From the NCBI GenBank assembly GCA_032718475.1, contig JAUCBJ010004279.1:1-30283 (forward strand): DNA of 30,283 nucleotides, in the 5' to 3' direction. This document shows, in pieces, positions 18,836-30,189 of this stretch. The notes under the pieces were generated by a model. That model worked only from the letters and a program-made list of their open reading frames with translations, was not told the DNA's origin and did no database searches. The stretch is from Nemertoderma westbladi. Lineage: Eukaryota; Xenacoelomorpha; Nemertodermatida; Nemertodermatidae. Each line of letters starts with the position of its first letter. Position 1 is the first letter of the stretch. Made by a program: the position numbers and the translations under genes.

Positions 18836-19728
18836 AAGTTGGCTTTCGCCGTGAGGACCAGCCAGTCTTGTACTTTGGCAGCCTCATGGAGTGAATAAGC
18901 ATGGTGGACAGCCCATGACTTTCTTGAGACGCATCTTAAGGGGGGTTCTCTATTTTATTTTTATTTTTATAGCTACTGTTCTGAAACTTTAACACAATTA
19001 TCTGTGATCTTTAACTAAGATAACTGAGTATGGATACCTTCGCAAACCATTTTGTTCGAAAAAACTTTCGAAAACTTTTTGTGCAAGTCGGTTTTTTTTA
19101 ATTTGTAAAGATTTTGAGGGTTTTTATGAAAAATATATCATGTAGAAGGATCTGTAGTACCAAATGGGTTGGAGATCTTGTTCCAAGAGTTTGGCCAAAT
19201 TATCCTAGATATGTAGGATATCTTCTGTGAAAATTTCAACACAAAATTATAGTTTTTGAAAAATTTATGGGGGTTTTAGTATGTTCAGGCTATATTTCGG
19301 GCATCATATATTTTGAGATAGATGAAGAGAAGCAGTTACATAATGGATCATAGAACATTCAAATGGACATATTTTACAAAACCAATACTAAGGCTTGCAG
19401 CCCTATAGATGCTGAACATTTTGGTATATGTTTGATAAAAATTGAGTGAAAAATAAAAGAGTAGTAGGGAATTTAGGGATCTTTTAGTGATCTTATTTAG
19501 TGAGCAAACTGAGAAAAGGTTGTTTTATGCAGAGAGTCATGAATATTAAGCAATAAATTATGTTGTTGGAAAGTTCTGTTTTGTGGTGGAAAATTATTCA
19601 ATGGTCAAAACCGATGTCTCCACGTGAAAGCCCTTCTATCAAACCACAAAATTAGAAGAAAAAAAAATTTCCAAAAATTTTCAGGAAATTGAAAAATTTT
19701 GCAGTCGTAGGGGGTGATACCCCCATTA
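18836..19728. other. AT-rich DNA, no gene recognised
   Basis: Contains words resembling other noncoding stretches of this window (CGAAAACTTTT, a GGGGGTGATACCCCC hairpin near 19710) but no coding frame. Confidence 0.4.
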
Positions 19729-19830
19729 AAGGACACTGGCCTTGAAGATGCGGATGATCTAGCAAATGTCATGGGTGATAGGGAGTTGTGGCGGCGCAAT
19801 TTTGTCGGCAAGCCGGCACAGCATTCTTAA
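19729..19830 (+). pseudogene. LINE ORF2 C-terminal remnant
   Basis: A 33-codon stretch ending at TAA 19828-19830 begins KDTGLEDADDLANVMGDREL and continues W-R-R. The pattern D-T-G-L, acidic spacer, L-x-x-x-M-x-D-R-x-x-W-R is the usual last segment of many LINE endonuclease/RT polyproteins. Nothing upstream in the same frame is recognisable, so only the extreme C-terminus is left. Confidence 0.45.
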
Positions 19831-20885
19831 AAATGCAGCTGCAATGTAGCATGCCGATCCTAGTAGTAGTACTAGTAGTGGCTAATAACCTCAGGATTTT
19901 AGTAAACTCAGGAGTCTGACTTCCCTCTGTTCTAAGTTCCACCTACCTACTTGCAGCTTATCCCAACGAATCATCTTATTCTGCATAGAGATGACTGCTG
20001 AGTCTTCAACCTTGACGACACGAATTGGCACTGGCTGACTGGGGTGCCAGTACGTTTGCGATAATGTTCTCACATCTCTGGACGGCCAAGGTCGAGAGAG
20101 GGTCGTACCAGAACTCTATCATCGCGGCTTCCAGCCCTTGGCCTCGTTTCTCCGAATCAATGCTGAAAGATGCAAAAGCGTGCCTACTGGGCATGCTCGA
20201 ATCCGGTGGGAAAACTACACAGGCAGTTCCAATCGCATTGGACGTAAGCAGGACTTCACTAAAAGCAAACATGCAGGTGAAACTAAAGAAACTTTATGGT
20301 ATCGGTACGAGTATAGTGCGTGGTTTATGATACTTGCAATGTTTACCGGATAAAATCTTAGGCTCTAGAATCAGCGGCACGAAATACTGAAATACAAAGC
20401 GCAAAACTACTAGTGGGTCAACTGCGGTACAGCAATTCAGTGCAACATCAAGCGATATGTTATTATGGGTTGCGTATTGGAGCGAATGGGGATCCCCAGT
20501 TTAAATTCGCGAGTGGTTCGGTGTCTATCAGTCGACCAGACACGCTTTGGTTCGTTGAGTTTTTAACTTTAATGTCTGCATTTCATCCAAACCGCATCCG
20601 GGTAGGGATACCAAACCACCGCGTTATTTGATGCTTTTTAATTTTATTATTGTCTATCGATTGACTTATAGATAACCTGTGCCTATATACAGTTACTGTG
20701 TTAACATTTGTGATGTCGTATTGGTTTAAATGTATGCCCATGTATTAAATTTGTGGTCCTATACTATCATGTGCAGAAATTATTTTATTAATTGAACAAA
20801 TTAAATTCACAATTTAGTATTGAATCTGTAATATATTACACTAAATAATATATATAAATAATATTAATAGTATAAACAGTTATAG
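19831..20885. other. Moderate-GC then AT-rich DNA, no gene assigned
   Basis: From 19890 to 20640 base composition is more balanced, and open frames of 60-101 codons overlap on both strands (plus 20025-20330, minus 20006-20272 and 19891-20073). I recognise no domain and cannot tell which strand, if any, was coding. It may be a decayed transposon gene. 20640-20885 is AT-rich. Confidence 0.35.
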
Positions 20886-21030
20886 CTGGGGGTGTCCGTC
20901 GGCGGCTCCAGTTCGCTCTCCTCCGGTCTAGCTCCCTCTGCCTCCGAGGCGGTCGTCGCCCATGGCGATGCTTGGGATTCGGCGACGGTGCGGGATTGCG
21001 CGGCAACGACCTTGCTGGGCAGTATTAGAT
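20886..21030 (-). other. Isolated GC-rich island with an open minus-strand frame
   Basis: About 145 bp of clearly GC-rich sequence sits in very AT-rich DNA. On the minus strand one frame is open throughout and would encode a disordered Ala/Glu/Ser/Pro-rich peptide (segments such as ASEAEGARPEESELEPP). It may be the remains of a polyprotein from a GC-rich retroelement like the one at 21480-24855, or an unrelated exon. No splice sites were confirmed. Confidence 0.3.
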
Positions 21031-21481
21031 CCATAAGTCAATCTGTTTTTATAATTATGTAAATATTAGTATAATTAATCAATTATTTATAATTATGTGT
21101 GTGGGTGAAGGGTTATACATACAATCTATATTTTATATAGGTTCATTAATGCTAATTATACTTGTATTATTTCATGTTATAGCTATATACCTTAAATATA
21201 TTGTTATATTTCATAATTAAAATTTATATAATTTATTATTTTGCATTTTATACAAATACTGATAGTTTTTAAGCATATTTACAAAAGCAAATAATATATA
21301 GAAAGGTGCTTTTGTGATAATTATGCAAATAAATTTTTTATTTTAATGCAAATACTTACACAGTAATATTAACCATGTATTTTGTTAAACAGTAAAATAT
21401 AGTTTTCATTCTTTGATATTTTATTTTTTTGTTGGTTTTAAATAAAACTTTCTATATTGTTGGTACTAAACAAGATCCCCA
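21031..21481. other. AT-rich DNA, nothing recognised
   Basis: Very AT-rich; no coding frame, no repeat with clear period. Confidence 0.4.
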
Positions 21482-21719
21482 ATGTCCCGTCAACACCTTG
21501 GGTAGACGAGAGTATGGCGATCATGTAATTGGCCTGAGCCAGAACAGATGAGAATGCACAGCTGGCGATCAGCTGATTATCATTATTATTGATCAGCATT
21601 AGGTGATTGTATTATATATATCGGTATGGTTTCATTTTATTGTTCACCGAATATTATTGTAGTAATATTAATTAACTTTCTGGACTCTACCCTTATTTGT
21701 TACTAATAATAAACGTCAT
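21482..21719 (+). repeat. Candidate 5' LTR of the Ty3/gypsy element
   Basis: The LTR end is placed just before the primer binding site (about 21718, ...AACGTCA). A TGTCCCGTCAAC word at 21482 is a possible start (TG...CA). The region includes GATCAGCTGAT- and TATATATATCGG-like words and AATAAA near 21708. No second LTR exists in the window to compare, so the left boundary is a guess. Confidence 0.35.
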
Positions 21720-21721
21720 AT

Positions 21722-21738
21722 TGGTGACCCGGACGAGA
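21722..21738 (+). promoter_or_regulatory. Primer binding site of the Ty3/gypsy element
   Basis: TGGTGACCCGGACGAG begins with TGG (complement of tRNA CCA). The TGGTGACCC form directly after the LTR is common in mag-type Ty3/gypsy elements. It lies about 50 bp before the gag ATG. The priming tRNA was not assigned. Confidence 0.65.
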
Positions 21739-21789
21739 TTTAATTTTAAATTTATTTTATTTATTAATTTAATTTAATTAATTACTTAA

Positions 21790-22709
21790 ATGGCCGTTAG
21801 TCAACCCCCCAAGATGACAAAAACGATGGAAGAACTGCAGGTCGAGTTGGACTGGCTGAAACAAGAGCGGACCACGGCCATCACGGCCACGGAGTCCCTC
21901 AATGCCGTATCTCTAAAACTGGCCTCCTTCTGGAGGAACGAACCAAAACTATGGTTTATATAGACCGAGGCTGCGTTCTCGACGCGCGCGCCACCAATCA
22001 CCTCGGACGAAACTCGCTACGGCTATTTGATAACCGCACTCGATGGCGTCGCGGCGGCAGAGGTACGCCACATCCTGGAGCACCTCCCGGCTGCAGGCAC
22101 CAGACCCCCAAAGAGGCACTAATCTCCACCTACGCGCAGACCCAGGCCTCCAAGCACAAAGAATTGCTGAACCTAACAGGCCTCAGCGACCGGAAACCAT
22201 CATCCTACTGGAGGTACTTACAGTCGCTCTCCGACGGTAACGCCGACACCCTCCTGCACGCTTTGTTCGTCTCCCAGTTGCCCAAGGACATCGCCGCAAT
22301 TGTTTCAACCATGGCCACGGCCACCACTGGCGAAGATTTTGCAGCGATGTGCGATAAGGTATTAGAGGCCAAAGGTCAGCCCGGCATAAACGCCATCAGT
22401 TCCGGCGGGGGGCGACGCGGCGGAGGACGAGGCGGTAACAACGGAGGTTTTGGAGGGAACAGGTATAACTCGGGGCAGTTGGACTCAAGCGGCGGCGGTT
22501 GCCAACAGCAGGGACGCCCTTTCCCCTCCTCTTTCAACACAGTGGAGCTCTCCAATGGGCTGTGTTACTATCACAAAACCTTTGGACGCAGAGCGAACAG
22601 ATGCAAAGGGGGCGGCTGCCATTTCCGCAGTAACGTGAACGTGCGATACAAAGAGGGGTCCACAGCGTACAACTCAATGGATGCAACAGAACTGCCGGGA
22701 AACGATTAG
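21790..22709 (+). pseudogene. gag: Ty3/gypsy gag, interrupted
   Basis: The structural (capsid) protein that packages element RNA. ATG 21790 opens a frame with a coiled N-terminus and the block LASFWRNEPKLWFI, then TAG at about 21961 where the family has a residue inside F/W-x-x-x-x-P-x-x-W-F-x-x-(V/T)-E-x-x-F. The same frame runs to about 22115. A frameshift then moves the remainder (ALISTYAQTQ..., LSDRKPSSYWRYLQSL, LFVSQLP) to the third frame, ending at TAG 22707-22709. The C-terminal part has a Gly/Arg-rich stretch and a Cys/His cluster, CYYHKTFGRRANRCKGGGC, typical of mag-like gag. Confidence 0.8.
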
Positions 22710-22753
22710 GCCGGCCGCTAATTACTGGAGCGGTCGGCACAAAGAAGAGGTAT

Positions 22754-24843
22754 ATGATGAGAGTAGTAGACCGCCGCACCGGCGTCTCCTTCCTAATCGA
22801 CTCAGGAGCGGACATCTCTGTCCTCTCAGCCTCTCCACGTCAACGCCGCGAACCCGAATCCTCCCCTCTGGTCGCAGCAAACGGCTCCAAGATACGAGCA
22901 TGGGGCGAGTCTAACTTTGGTATATCTTTCAGGTCCTCCACCGATGGAGACAAACTCTTTACACACGATTTCATCGTTGCTGATGTCGCTGAGGCGATCC
23001 TCAGCGCCGATTTCTTCGCGTCATTTGGTTTCGCAATCGACATGAGAGGACGCCAGCTTGTTAACCTCCACCACGGATACTCGGTGTATGGCACACCAGC
23101 CTCACTCTCTACCATCCTCGCCGGGCTCCGAGTTTCCTGGCTATCCCGCTTCGACGCCGTCTTGGCGGACTACCCCGAGGTGCTCGTCCCCCGCTTCAAG
23201 GTGGGAGCCCCTAACAAACACAGAGTAGAACAGTACATACCGACCCACGGGCCGCCTGTGTTTGCCAGGGTGCGAAGGTTGAACACAGACAAGTTAGCGG
23301 CGGCCAAGGCAGAGTTCGCGAAGATGGAGGCCACCGGAATCATCCGTCTATCGTCCTCGCCTTGGGCCAGCCCATTACACATGGTACCGAAACCAGACGG
23401 GTCGTGGAGGCCGTGTGGTGACTATCGGAGACTAAATGAAGTTACAGAAGACATCCGCTATCCTCTACCACACGTACAAGACTTTAACGTCAATGTCGCC
23501 GGATGCACCGTCTTTTCCAAACTGGACCTAATCAAAGGCTACCACCAGATCCCCATGGCGGCCGCGGACATTCCCAAGACTGCGATAATCACACCGTTCG
23601 GTCTCTGGGAGTTTGTCCGCATGCCTTTCGGACTTAGGAACGCAGTGCAAGCGTTTCAACGCCTCATGTCCGGAGTACTCCGGGGACTCCCCTTCGTTTT
23701 TGTATATCTAGACGATGTGCTGATCGCGAGCAACGGCAACGATGAACACGAAGAACGAAGAACATCTCCGCATGGTTCTACGCCTTCTCAGAGACAATGG
23801 CCTCGTCATAAACAAGACCAAGAGTGTCCTCGGAGCCACTGAACTCAACTACTTGGGCCATCGGGTTACCTGCGAAGGTATTGCGCCATTGCCGACAAGA
23901 GAAAATGCGATCAAGGAGTACGTGGCGCCAAAGTCCAAGGCGGATCTACAACGCTTTCTGGGCGTCATCAATTATTACCACCGATTCGTTCCCGGTCTAG
24001 CTGGTGTCCTCCGTCCCCTCTACGAGGCGGTCAGGGTCAAGAAACCATCCCACTTTTTCTTCTCCGTCGAGTGCGTGGCCACTTTCAATGCTGCCAAGGA
24101 TGCCCTCGCATCTGCGGTCCTCCTAGTACACCTGAACTCTCGTGCGCAAATGCGCGTTACTATGGACGCCTCCGGCTTGGCAGTAGGTGCCGAGTTGTCT
24201 CAATTGCAGCCATCAGGGTTTTGGGCACCAGTCTCTTTCTACTCGAAGAAACTCAAACCGGTGGAAATGAAGTACTCGGCGTTCGACAGAGAATTATTGG
24301 CTGTCTACCTGTCCATCAAGGCTTTCCGACACCACCTAGAGGACCGGAGTTTCCACATCTTAACAGATCACCGCCCTTAACCGGTGCATTGCATCTGCAG
24401 TAGAGCGCTCGCCTCGCCAGACAAGGCACTTACTTACTTAGCTTTCATCGCGGAATTCACCTCTGACGTCCGCCACGTCTCAGGGAATTCCAACGTAGTA
24501 GCGGACGCTCTCTCCCGTGCCACTCCGGATAGTCCAACGCCTCCGTTGCTCTCAACAGTTCACCCGGTAAGAGGAATGGATTACCAATCGCTATCCCGAG
24601 ATCAGTCGTTCAGCAAGGAGATCGCCGCATATCGAACCGCCATCTCAGGACTCCATCGCATTGATGTGCCATGTGATAATGGGTTATCCCTACTCTGCGA
24701 CGATTCTACCGGACTTAACCGTCCTGTCCTCCCAAAAGAGTGGACCAAGAGGGCTTTCGACGTGGTACACGGCTTGGGCCACGCCGCAGTTCGCCCAACA
24801 CAAAAAAGGCCGTGGTGAAGAGGTTCGTGTGGTTCATTGGGGC
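22754..24843 (+). pseudogene. pol: Ty3/gypsy pol (protease-RT-RNase H-partial integrase), interrupted
   Basis: The first segment (22754-23758) has the aspartic protease motif D-S-G-A-D at residues 16-20, then RT blocks: VPKPDGSWRPCGDYRRLN (about 23387), KLDLIKGYHQIP, TPFGLWEFVRMPFGL and the catalytic YLDD at 23705-23716. A 7-bp tandem duplication (ACGAAGA twice, near 23747-23760) shifts the frame. The next segment (23742-24380) holds the thumb and RNase H (TMDASGLAVGAEL, FDRELLAVY, TDHRP), then TAA 24378-24380. The same frame continues with DVRHVSGNSNVVADALSR and the start of integrase (VHGLGHAAVRPTQK), which is frameshifted at an A run near 24800 and ends at about 24843. Non-functional. Confidence 0.85.
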
Positions 24844-24865
24844 TAATCTCTAATAAGGAATTCTA

Positions 24866-24886
24866 CCCCCCCCCCCCCCCCCCCCC
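24866..24886. repeat. Run of 21 C
   Basis: A pure C run at the right limit of the truncated retrotransposon. Sequence beyond it is AT-rich and unrelated to pol. Such runs are prone to length change and to assembly error. Confidence 0.9.
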
Positions 24887-25986
24887 TACTTTCGGCCTAA
24901 CAAACAATTAGTAAATTGTGGATTTCAGTTTCCAACAATTCCATTTAAATTGCATAATATGAACAGAACTTCACAGTCTAGTCCAATATTAAAATTGTTA
25001 GTGAATTCGAATTGTTTGTGAAACATATATGTTTCATCATAATATGAATTTTTTTACAGCTTTGATATTATTTATACTGACATCGTAGATGTTACTGAAA
25101 GATGGCACAACCGAATTTTATTTAGTAGGTATAGGCTGTTAGCCAGCAAACTTGTGGTGCTGTATGTTGGTTGGTACAGTACATTAGATTAATATTTGTT
25201 ATGGGTAAAATTAATTATTGTGGAATTTCAGAACAGTATAATAGTATAATAATATAGTAATATAATAATATAGTATAATAATGTTAATAACCTACTGTAT
25301 GGCTTTAGGATGTGACGGGATCCCTGAGTTGGCGAGGGAATCCCGACCGGGTTTTGTCTTGGTTCAATACGCGTCGCCGCGTCCACTTACTGTGGCTGAA
25401 TGACTGAAGAAGTACCGGTAGTAATCAGTACAACAGTAATCATAATGATAGCAGACAACGACGGTAAACACATTAATTACCTAGGTGTGGCCAACCAGTG
25501 GACGCTCTGTAATTGGACACATGCTGTACCTCCATTGGTCGATACTGATTGGAACTGTATGCTGGCATCTCCCCCTGTGGCTGGCACTGTATATTGCTAG
25601 GTGCCAATTGTTAGGTGACATTATATTGGTAATGTCGCCTAATCAACTATAATTGGTAAAAAGCCACTTTCCCCATTTTCCACTGGGTAGTGCAGCGAAT
25701 TGGATACGCTAACAGGATGCATATTTGGTGTACAGAATCGATAATGGATACACCCTGTGTTCGTATTAACATACTGATAATTTTATAATAAATATGATTA
25801 TTGCTTATTTGTTTATTTTAATAATATAAATAAGGTATTAATTATTGTAAAACAAAGAATCGTAATAATTAAATTACTACTAATAAGAGTTAATATTAAG
25901 CCACCACCGATTGACGTTACAAGGTAGGAAATTTGAGACTACTACTACTACTACAGTAACATGGACTGGCAGACATGAGTTTAAAT
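24887..25986. other. Noncoding DNA between retrotransposon and satellite
   Basis: AT-rich with an (ATAATAGT)-type simple repeat at about 25232-25285. A less AT-rich stretch at 25310-25760 starts TGTGACGGGATCCC and ends near ATAATAAATATG, which could be a solo LTR or a promoter/exon, but I cannot support either. The 66-codon frame at 25400-25600 has no features. Confidence 0.4.
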
Positions 25987-26339
25987 GGCAGCACCATTCA
26001 CCACCATTTTTTGGTGGCGAACAGATTGAGGTCCATGATGGAGTCAGTTCACCACCATTTTTTGGTGGCGAACAGATTGAGGTCCATGATGGAGTCAGTT
26101 CACCACCATTTTTTGGTGGCGAACAGATTGAGGTCCATGATGGAGTCAGTTCACCACCAATTTTTGGTGGCGAACAGATTGAGGTCCATGATGGAGTCAG
26201 TTCACCACCATTTTTTGGTGGCGAACAGATTGAGGTCCATGATGGAGTCAGTTCACCACCATTTTTTGGTGGCGAACAGATTGAGGTCCATGATGGAGTC
26301 AGTTCACCACCATTTTTTGGTGGCGAACAGATTGAGGTC

Positions 26340-26345
26340 AATGTC
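26340..26345 (+). other. 6-bp insertion variant in unit 7 of the satellite
   Basis: The unit reads GAGGTCAATGTCCATGATGG where others read GAGGTCCATGATGG. It is the only length change of this size in the array and lies near the left edge with the only clear substitution (26160). Array edges usually collect such variants because homogenisation is weaker there. Confidence 0.9.
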
Positions 26346-28189
26346 CATGATGGAGTCAGTTCACCACCATTTTTTGGTGGCGAACAGATTGAGGTCCATG
26401 ATGGAGTCAGTTCACCACCATTTTTTGGTGGCGAACAGATTGAGGTCCATGATGGAGTCAGTTCACCACCATTTTTTGGTGGCGAACAGATTGAGGTCCA
26501 TGATGGAGTCAGTTCACCACCATTTTTTGGTGGCGAACAGATTGAGGTCCATGATGGAGTCAGTTCACCACCATTTTTTGGTGGCGAACAGATTGAGGTC
26601 CATGATGGAGTCAGTTCACCACCATTTTTTGGTGGCGAACAGATTGAGGTCCATGATGGAGTCAGTTCACCACCATTTTTTGGTGGCGAACAGATTGAGG
26701 TCCATGATGGAGTCAGTTCACCACCATTTTTTGGTGGCGAACAGATTGAGGTCCATGATGGAGTCAGTTCACCACCATTTTTTGGTGGCGAACAGATTGA
26801 GGTCCATGATGGAGTCAGTTCACCACCATTTTTTGGTGGCGAACAGATTGAGGTCCATGATGGAGTCAGTTCACCACCATTTTTTGGTGGCGAACAGATT
26901 GAGGTCCATGATGGAGTCAGTTCACCACCATTTTTTGGTGGCGAACAGATTGAGGTCCATGATGGAGTCAGTTCACCACCATTTTTTGGTGGCGAACAGA
27001 TTGAGGTCCATGATGGAGTCAGTTCACCACCATTTTTTGGTGGCGAACAGATTGAGGTCCATGATGGAGTCAGTTCACCACCATTTTTTGGTGGCGAACA
27101 GATTGAGGTCCATGATGGAGTCAGTTCACCACCATTTTTTGGTGGCGAACAGATTGAGGTCCATGATGGAGTCAGTTCACCACCATTTTTTGGTGGCGAA
27201 CAGATTGAGGTCCATGATGGAGTCAGTTCACCACCATTTTTTGGTGGCGAACAGATTGAGGTCCATGATGGAGTCAGTTCACCACCATTTTTTGGTGGCG
27301 AACAGATTGAGGTCCATGATGGAGTCAGTTCACCACCATTTTTTGGTGGCGAACAGATTGAGGTCCATGATGGAGTCAGTTCACCACCATTTTTTGGTGG
27401 CGAACAGATTGAGGTCCATGATGGAGTCAGTTCACCACCATTTTTTGGTGGCGAACAGATTGAGGTCCATGATGGAGTCAGTTCACCACCATTTTTTGGT
27501 GGCGAACAGATTGAGGTCCATGATGGAGTCAGTTCACCACCATTTTTTGGTGGCGAACAGATTGAGGTCCATGATGGAGTCAGTTCACCACCATTTTTTG
27601 GTGGCGAACAGATTGAGGTCCATGATGGAGTCAGTTCACCACCATTTTTTGGTGGCGAACAGATTGAGGTCCATGATGGAGTCAGTTCACCACCATTTTT
27701 TGGTGGCGAACAGATTGAGGTCCATGATGGAGTCAGTTCACCACCATTTTTTGGTGGCGAACAGATTGAGGTCCATGATGGAGTCAGTTCACCACCATTT
27801 TTTGGTGGCGAACAGATTGAGGTCCATGATGGAGTCAGTTCACCACCATTTTTTGGTGGCGAACAGATTGAGGTCCATGATGGAGTCAGTTCACCACCAT
27901 TTTTTGGTGGCGAACAGATTGAGGTCCATGATGGAGTCAGTTCACCACCATTTTTTGGTGGCGAACAGATTGAGGTCCATGATGGAGTCAGTTCACCACC
28001 ATTTTTTGGTGGCGAACAGATTGAGGTCCATGATGGAGTCAGTTCACCACCATTTTTTGGTGGCGAACAGATTGAGGTCCATGATGGAGTCAGTTCACCA
28101 CCATTTTTTGGTGGCGAACAGATTGAGGTCCATGATGGAGTCAGTTCACCACCATTTTTTGGTGGCGAACAGATTGAGGTCCATGATGG

Positions 28190-28198
28190 AGTCTAGTT
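28190..28198 (+). other. First 52-bp satellite unit (extra base, GTCTAGTTC)
   Basis: The usual GTCAGTTC junction reads GTCTAGTTC. The extra base creates a TAG that ends the forward open frame from 25911 and shifts phase. Analogous units occur 1072 and 1991 bp further on, with different bases at the same place. Confidence 0.9.
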
Positions 28199-29262
28199 CA
28201 CCACCATTTTTTGGTGGCGAACAGATTGAGGTCCATGATGGAGTCAGTTCACCACCATTTTTTGGTGGCGAACAGATTGAGGTCCATGATGGAGTCAGTT
28301 CACCACCATTTTTTGGTGGCGAACAGATTGAGGTCCATGATGGAGTCAGTTCACCACCATTTTTTGGTGGCGAACAGATTGAGGTCCATGATGGAGTCAG
28401 TTCACCACCATTTTTTGGTGGCGAACAGATTGAGGTCCATGATGGAGTCAGTTCACCACCATTTTTTGGTGGCGAACAGATTGAGGTCCATGATGGAGTC
28501 AGTTCACCACCATTTTTTGGTGGCGAACAGATTGAGGTCCATGATGGAGTCAGTTCACCACCATTTTTTGGTGGCGAACAGATTGAGGTCCATGATGGAG
28601 TCAGTTCACCACCATTTTTTGGTGGCGAACAGATTGAGGTCCATGATGGAGTCAGTTCACCACCATTTTTTGGTGGCGAACAGATTGAGGTCCATGATGG
28701 AGTCAGTTCACCACCATTTTTTGGTGGCGAACAGATTGAGGTCCATGATGGAGTCAGTTCACCACCATTTTTTGGTGGCGAACAGATTGAGGTCCATGAT
28801 GGAGTCAGTTCACCACCATTTTTTGGTGGCGAACAGATTGAGGTCCATGATGGAGTCAGTTCACCACCATTTTTTGGTGGCGAACAGATTGAGGTCCATG
28901 ATGGAGTCAGTTCACCACCATTTTTTGGTGGCGAACAGATTGAGGTCCATGATGGAGTCAGTTCACCACCATTTTTTGGTGGCGAACAGATTGAGGTCCA
29001 TGATGGAGTCAGTTCACCACCATTTTTTGGTGGCGAACAGATTGAGGTCCATGATGGAGTCAGTTCACCACCATTTTTTGGTGGCGAACAGATTGAGGTC
29101 CATGATGGAGTCAGTTCACCACCATTTTTTGGTGGCGAACAGATTGAGGTCCATGATGGAGTCAGTTCACCACCATTTTTTGGTGGCGAACAGATTGAGG
29201 TCCATGATGGAGTCAGTTCACCACCATTTTTTGGTGGCGAACAGATTGAGGTCCATGATGGA

Positions 29263-29270
29263 GTCTTGTT
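29263..29270 (+). other. Second 52-bp satellite unit (GTCTTGTT)
   Basis: One extra base at the same place as at 28194, with the sequence CTTG instead of CAG. It lies 21 units after the first. Confidence 0.9.
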
Positions 29271-30181
29271 CACCACCATTTTTTGGTGGCGAACAGATTG
29301 AGGTCCATGATGGAGTCAGTTCACCACCATTTTTTGGTGGCGAACAGATTGAGGTCCATGATGGAGTCAGTTCACCACCATTTTTTGGTGGCGAACAGAT
29401 TGAGGTCCATGATGGAGTCAGTTCACCACCATTTTTTGGTGGCGAACAGATTGAGGTCCATGATGGAGTCAGTTCACCACCATTTTTTGGTGGCGAACAG
29501 ATTGAGGTCCATGATGGAGTCAGTTCACCACCATTTTTTGGTGGCGAACAGATTGAGGTCCATGATGGAGTCAGTTCACCACCATTTTTTGGTGGCGAAC
29601 AGATTGAGGTCCATGATGGAGTCAGTTCACCACCATTTTTTGGTGGCGAACAGATTGAGGTCCATGATGGAGTCAGTTCACCACCATTTTTTGGTGGCGA
29701 ACAGATTGAGGTCCATGATGGAGTCAGTTCACCACCATTTTTTGGTGGCGAACAGATTGAGGTCCATGATGGAGTCAGTTCACCACCATTTTTTGGTGGC
29801 GAACAGATTGAGGTCCATGATGGAGTCAGTTCACCACCATTTTTTGGTGGCGAACAGATTGAGGTCCATGATGGAGTCAGTTCACCACCATTTTTTGGTG
29901 GCGAACAGATTGAGGTCCATGATGGAGTCAGTTCACCACCATTTTTTGGTGGCGAACAGATTGAGGTCCATGATGGAGTCAGTTCACCACCATTTTTTGG
30001 TGGCGAACAGATTGAGGTCCATGATGGAGTCAGTTCACCACCATTTTTTGGTGGCGAACAGATTGAGGTCCATGATGGAGTCAGTTCACCACCATTTTTT
30101 GGTGGCGAACAGATTGAGGTCCATGATGGAGTCAGTTCACCACCATTTTTTGGTGGCGAACAGATTGAGGTCCATGATGGA

Positions 30182-30189
30182 GTGTTGTT
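30182..30189 (+). other. Third 52-bp satellite unit (GTGTTGTT)
   Basis: One extra base at the same place, with GTTG instead of CAG. It lies 18 units after the second. Confidence 0.9.

Larger units (their letters stand above)
21482..24855 (+). mobile_element. Truncated Ty3/gypsy (mag-like) LTR retrotransposon
   Basis: Order: putative LTR, primer site, gag, protease, RT, RNase H, start of integrase. Sequence identity ends near 24855, just before a 21-C run. Most of integrase and the 3' LTR are absent. The internal region is much richer in G+C than the flanking DNA, which makes its boundary obvious. Several independent lesions (a stop and a frameshift in gag, a frameshift after the RT box, a stop in RNase H, a frameshift in integrase) show it is inactive. 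Confidence 0.85.

Noticed and set aside
20006-20330. Overlapping open frames on both strands near 20.0-20.3 kb
   Set aside because: Both strands are equally open and neither matches a family I know, so I could not choose a coding strand and listed the region as unassigned.
22534-23382. Minus-strand open frames over gag and pol
   Set aside because: They are antisense shadows of GC-rich retrotransposon coding sequence.
25400-25600. Plus-strand 66-codon frame before the satellite
   Set aside because: Short, without features, and inside a region that could equally be an LTR or promoter.
25313-25790. Solo LTR starting TGTGACGGGATCCC
   Set aside because: The start looks LTR-like and AATAAA lies near the end, but there is no second copy, no clear CA end and no target duplication.
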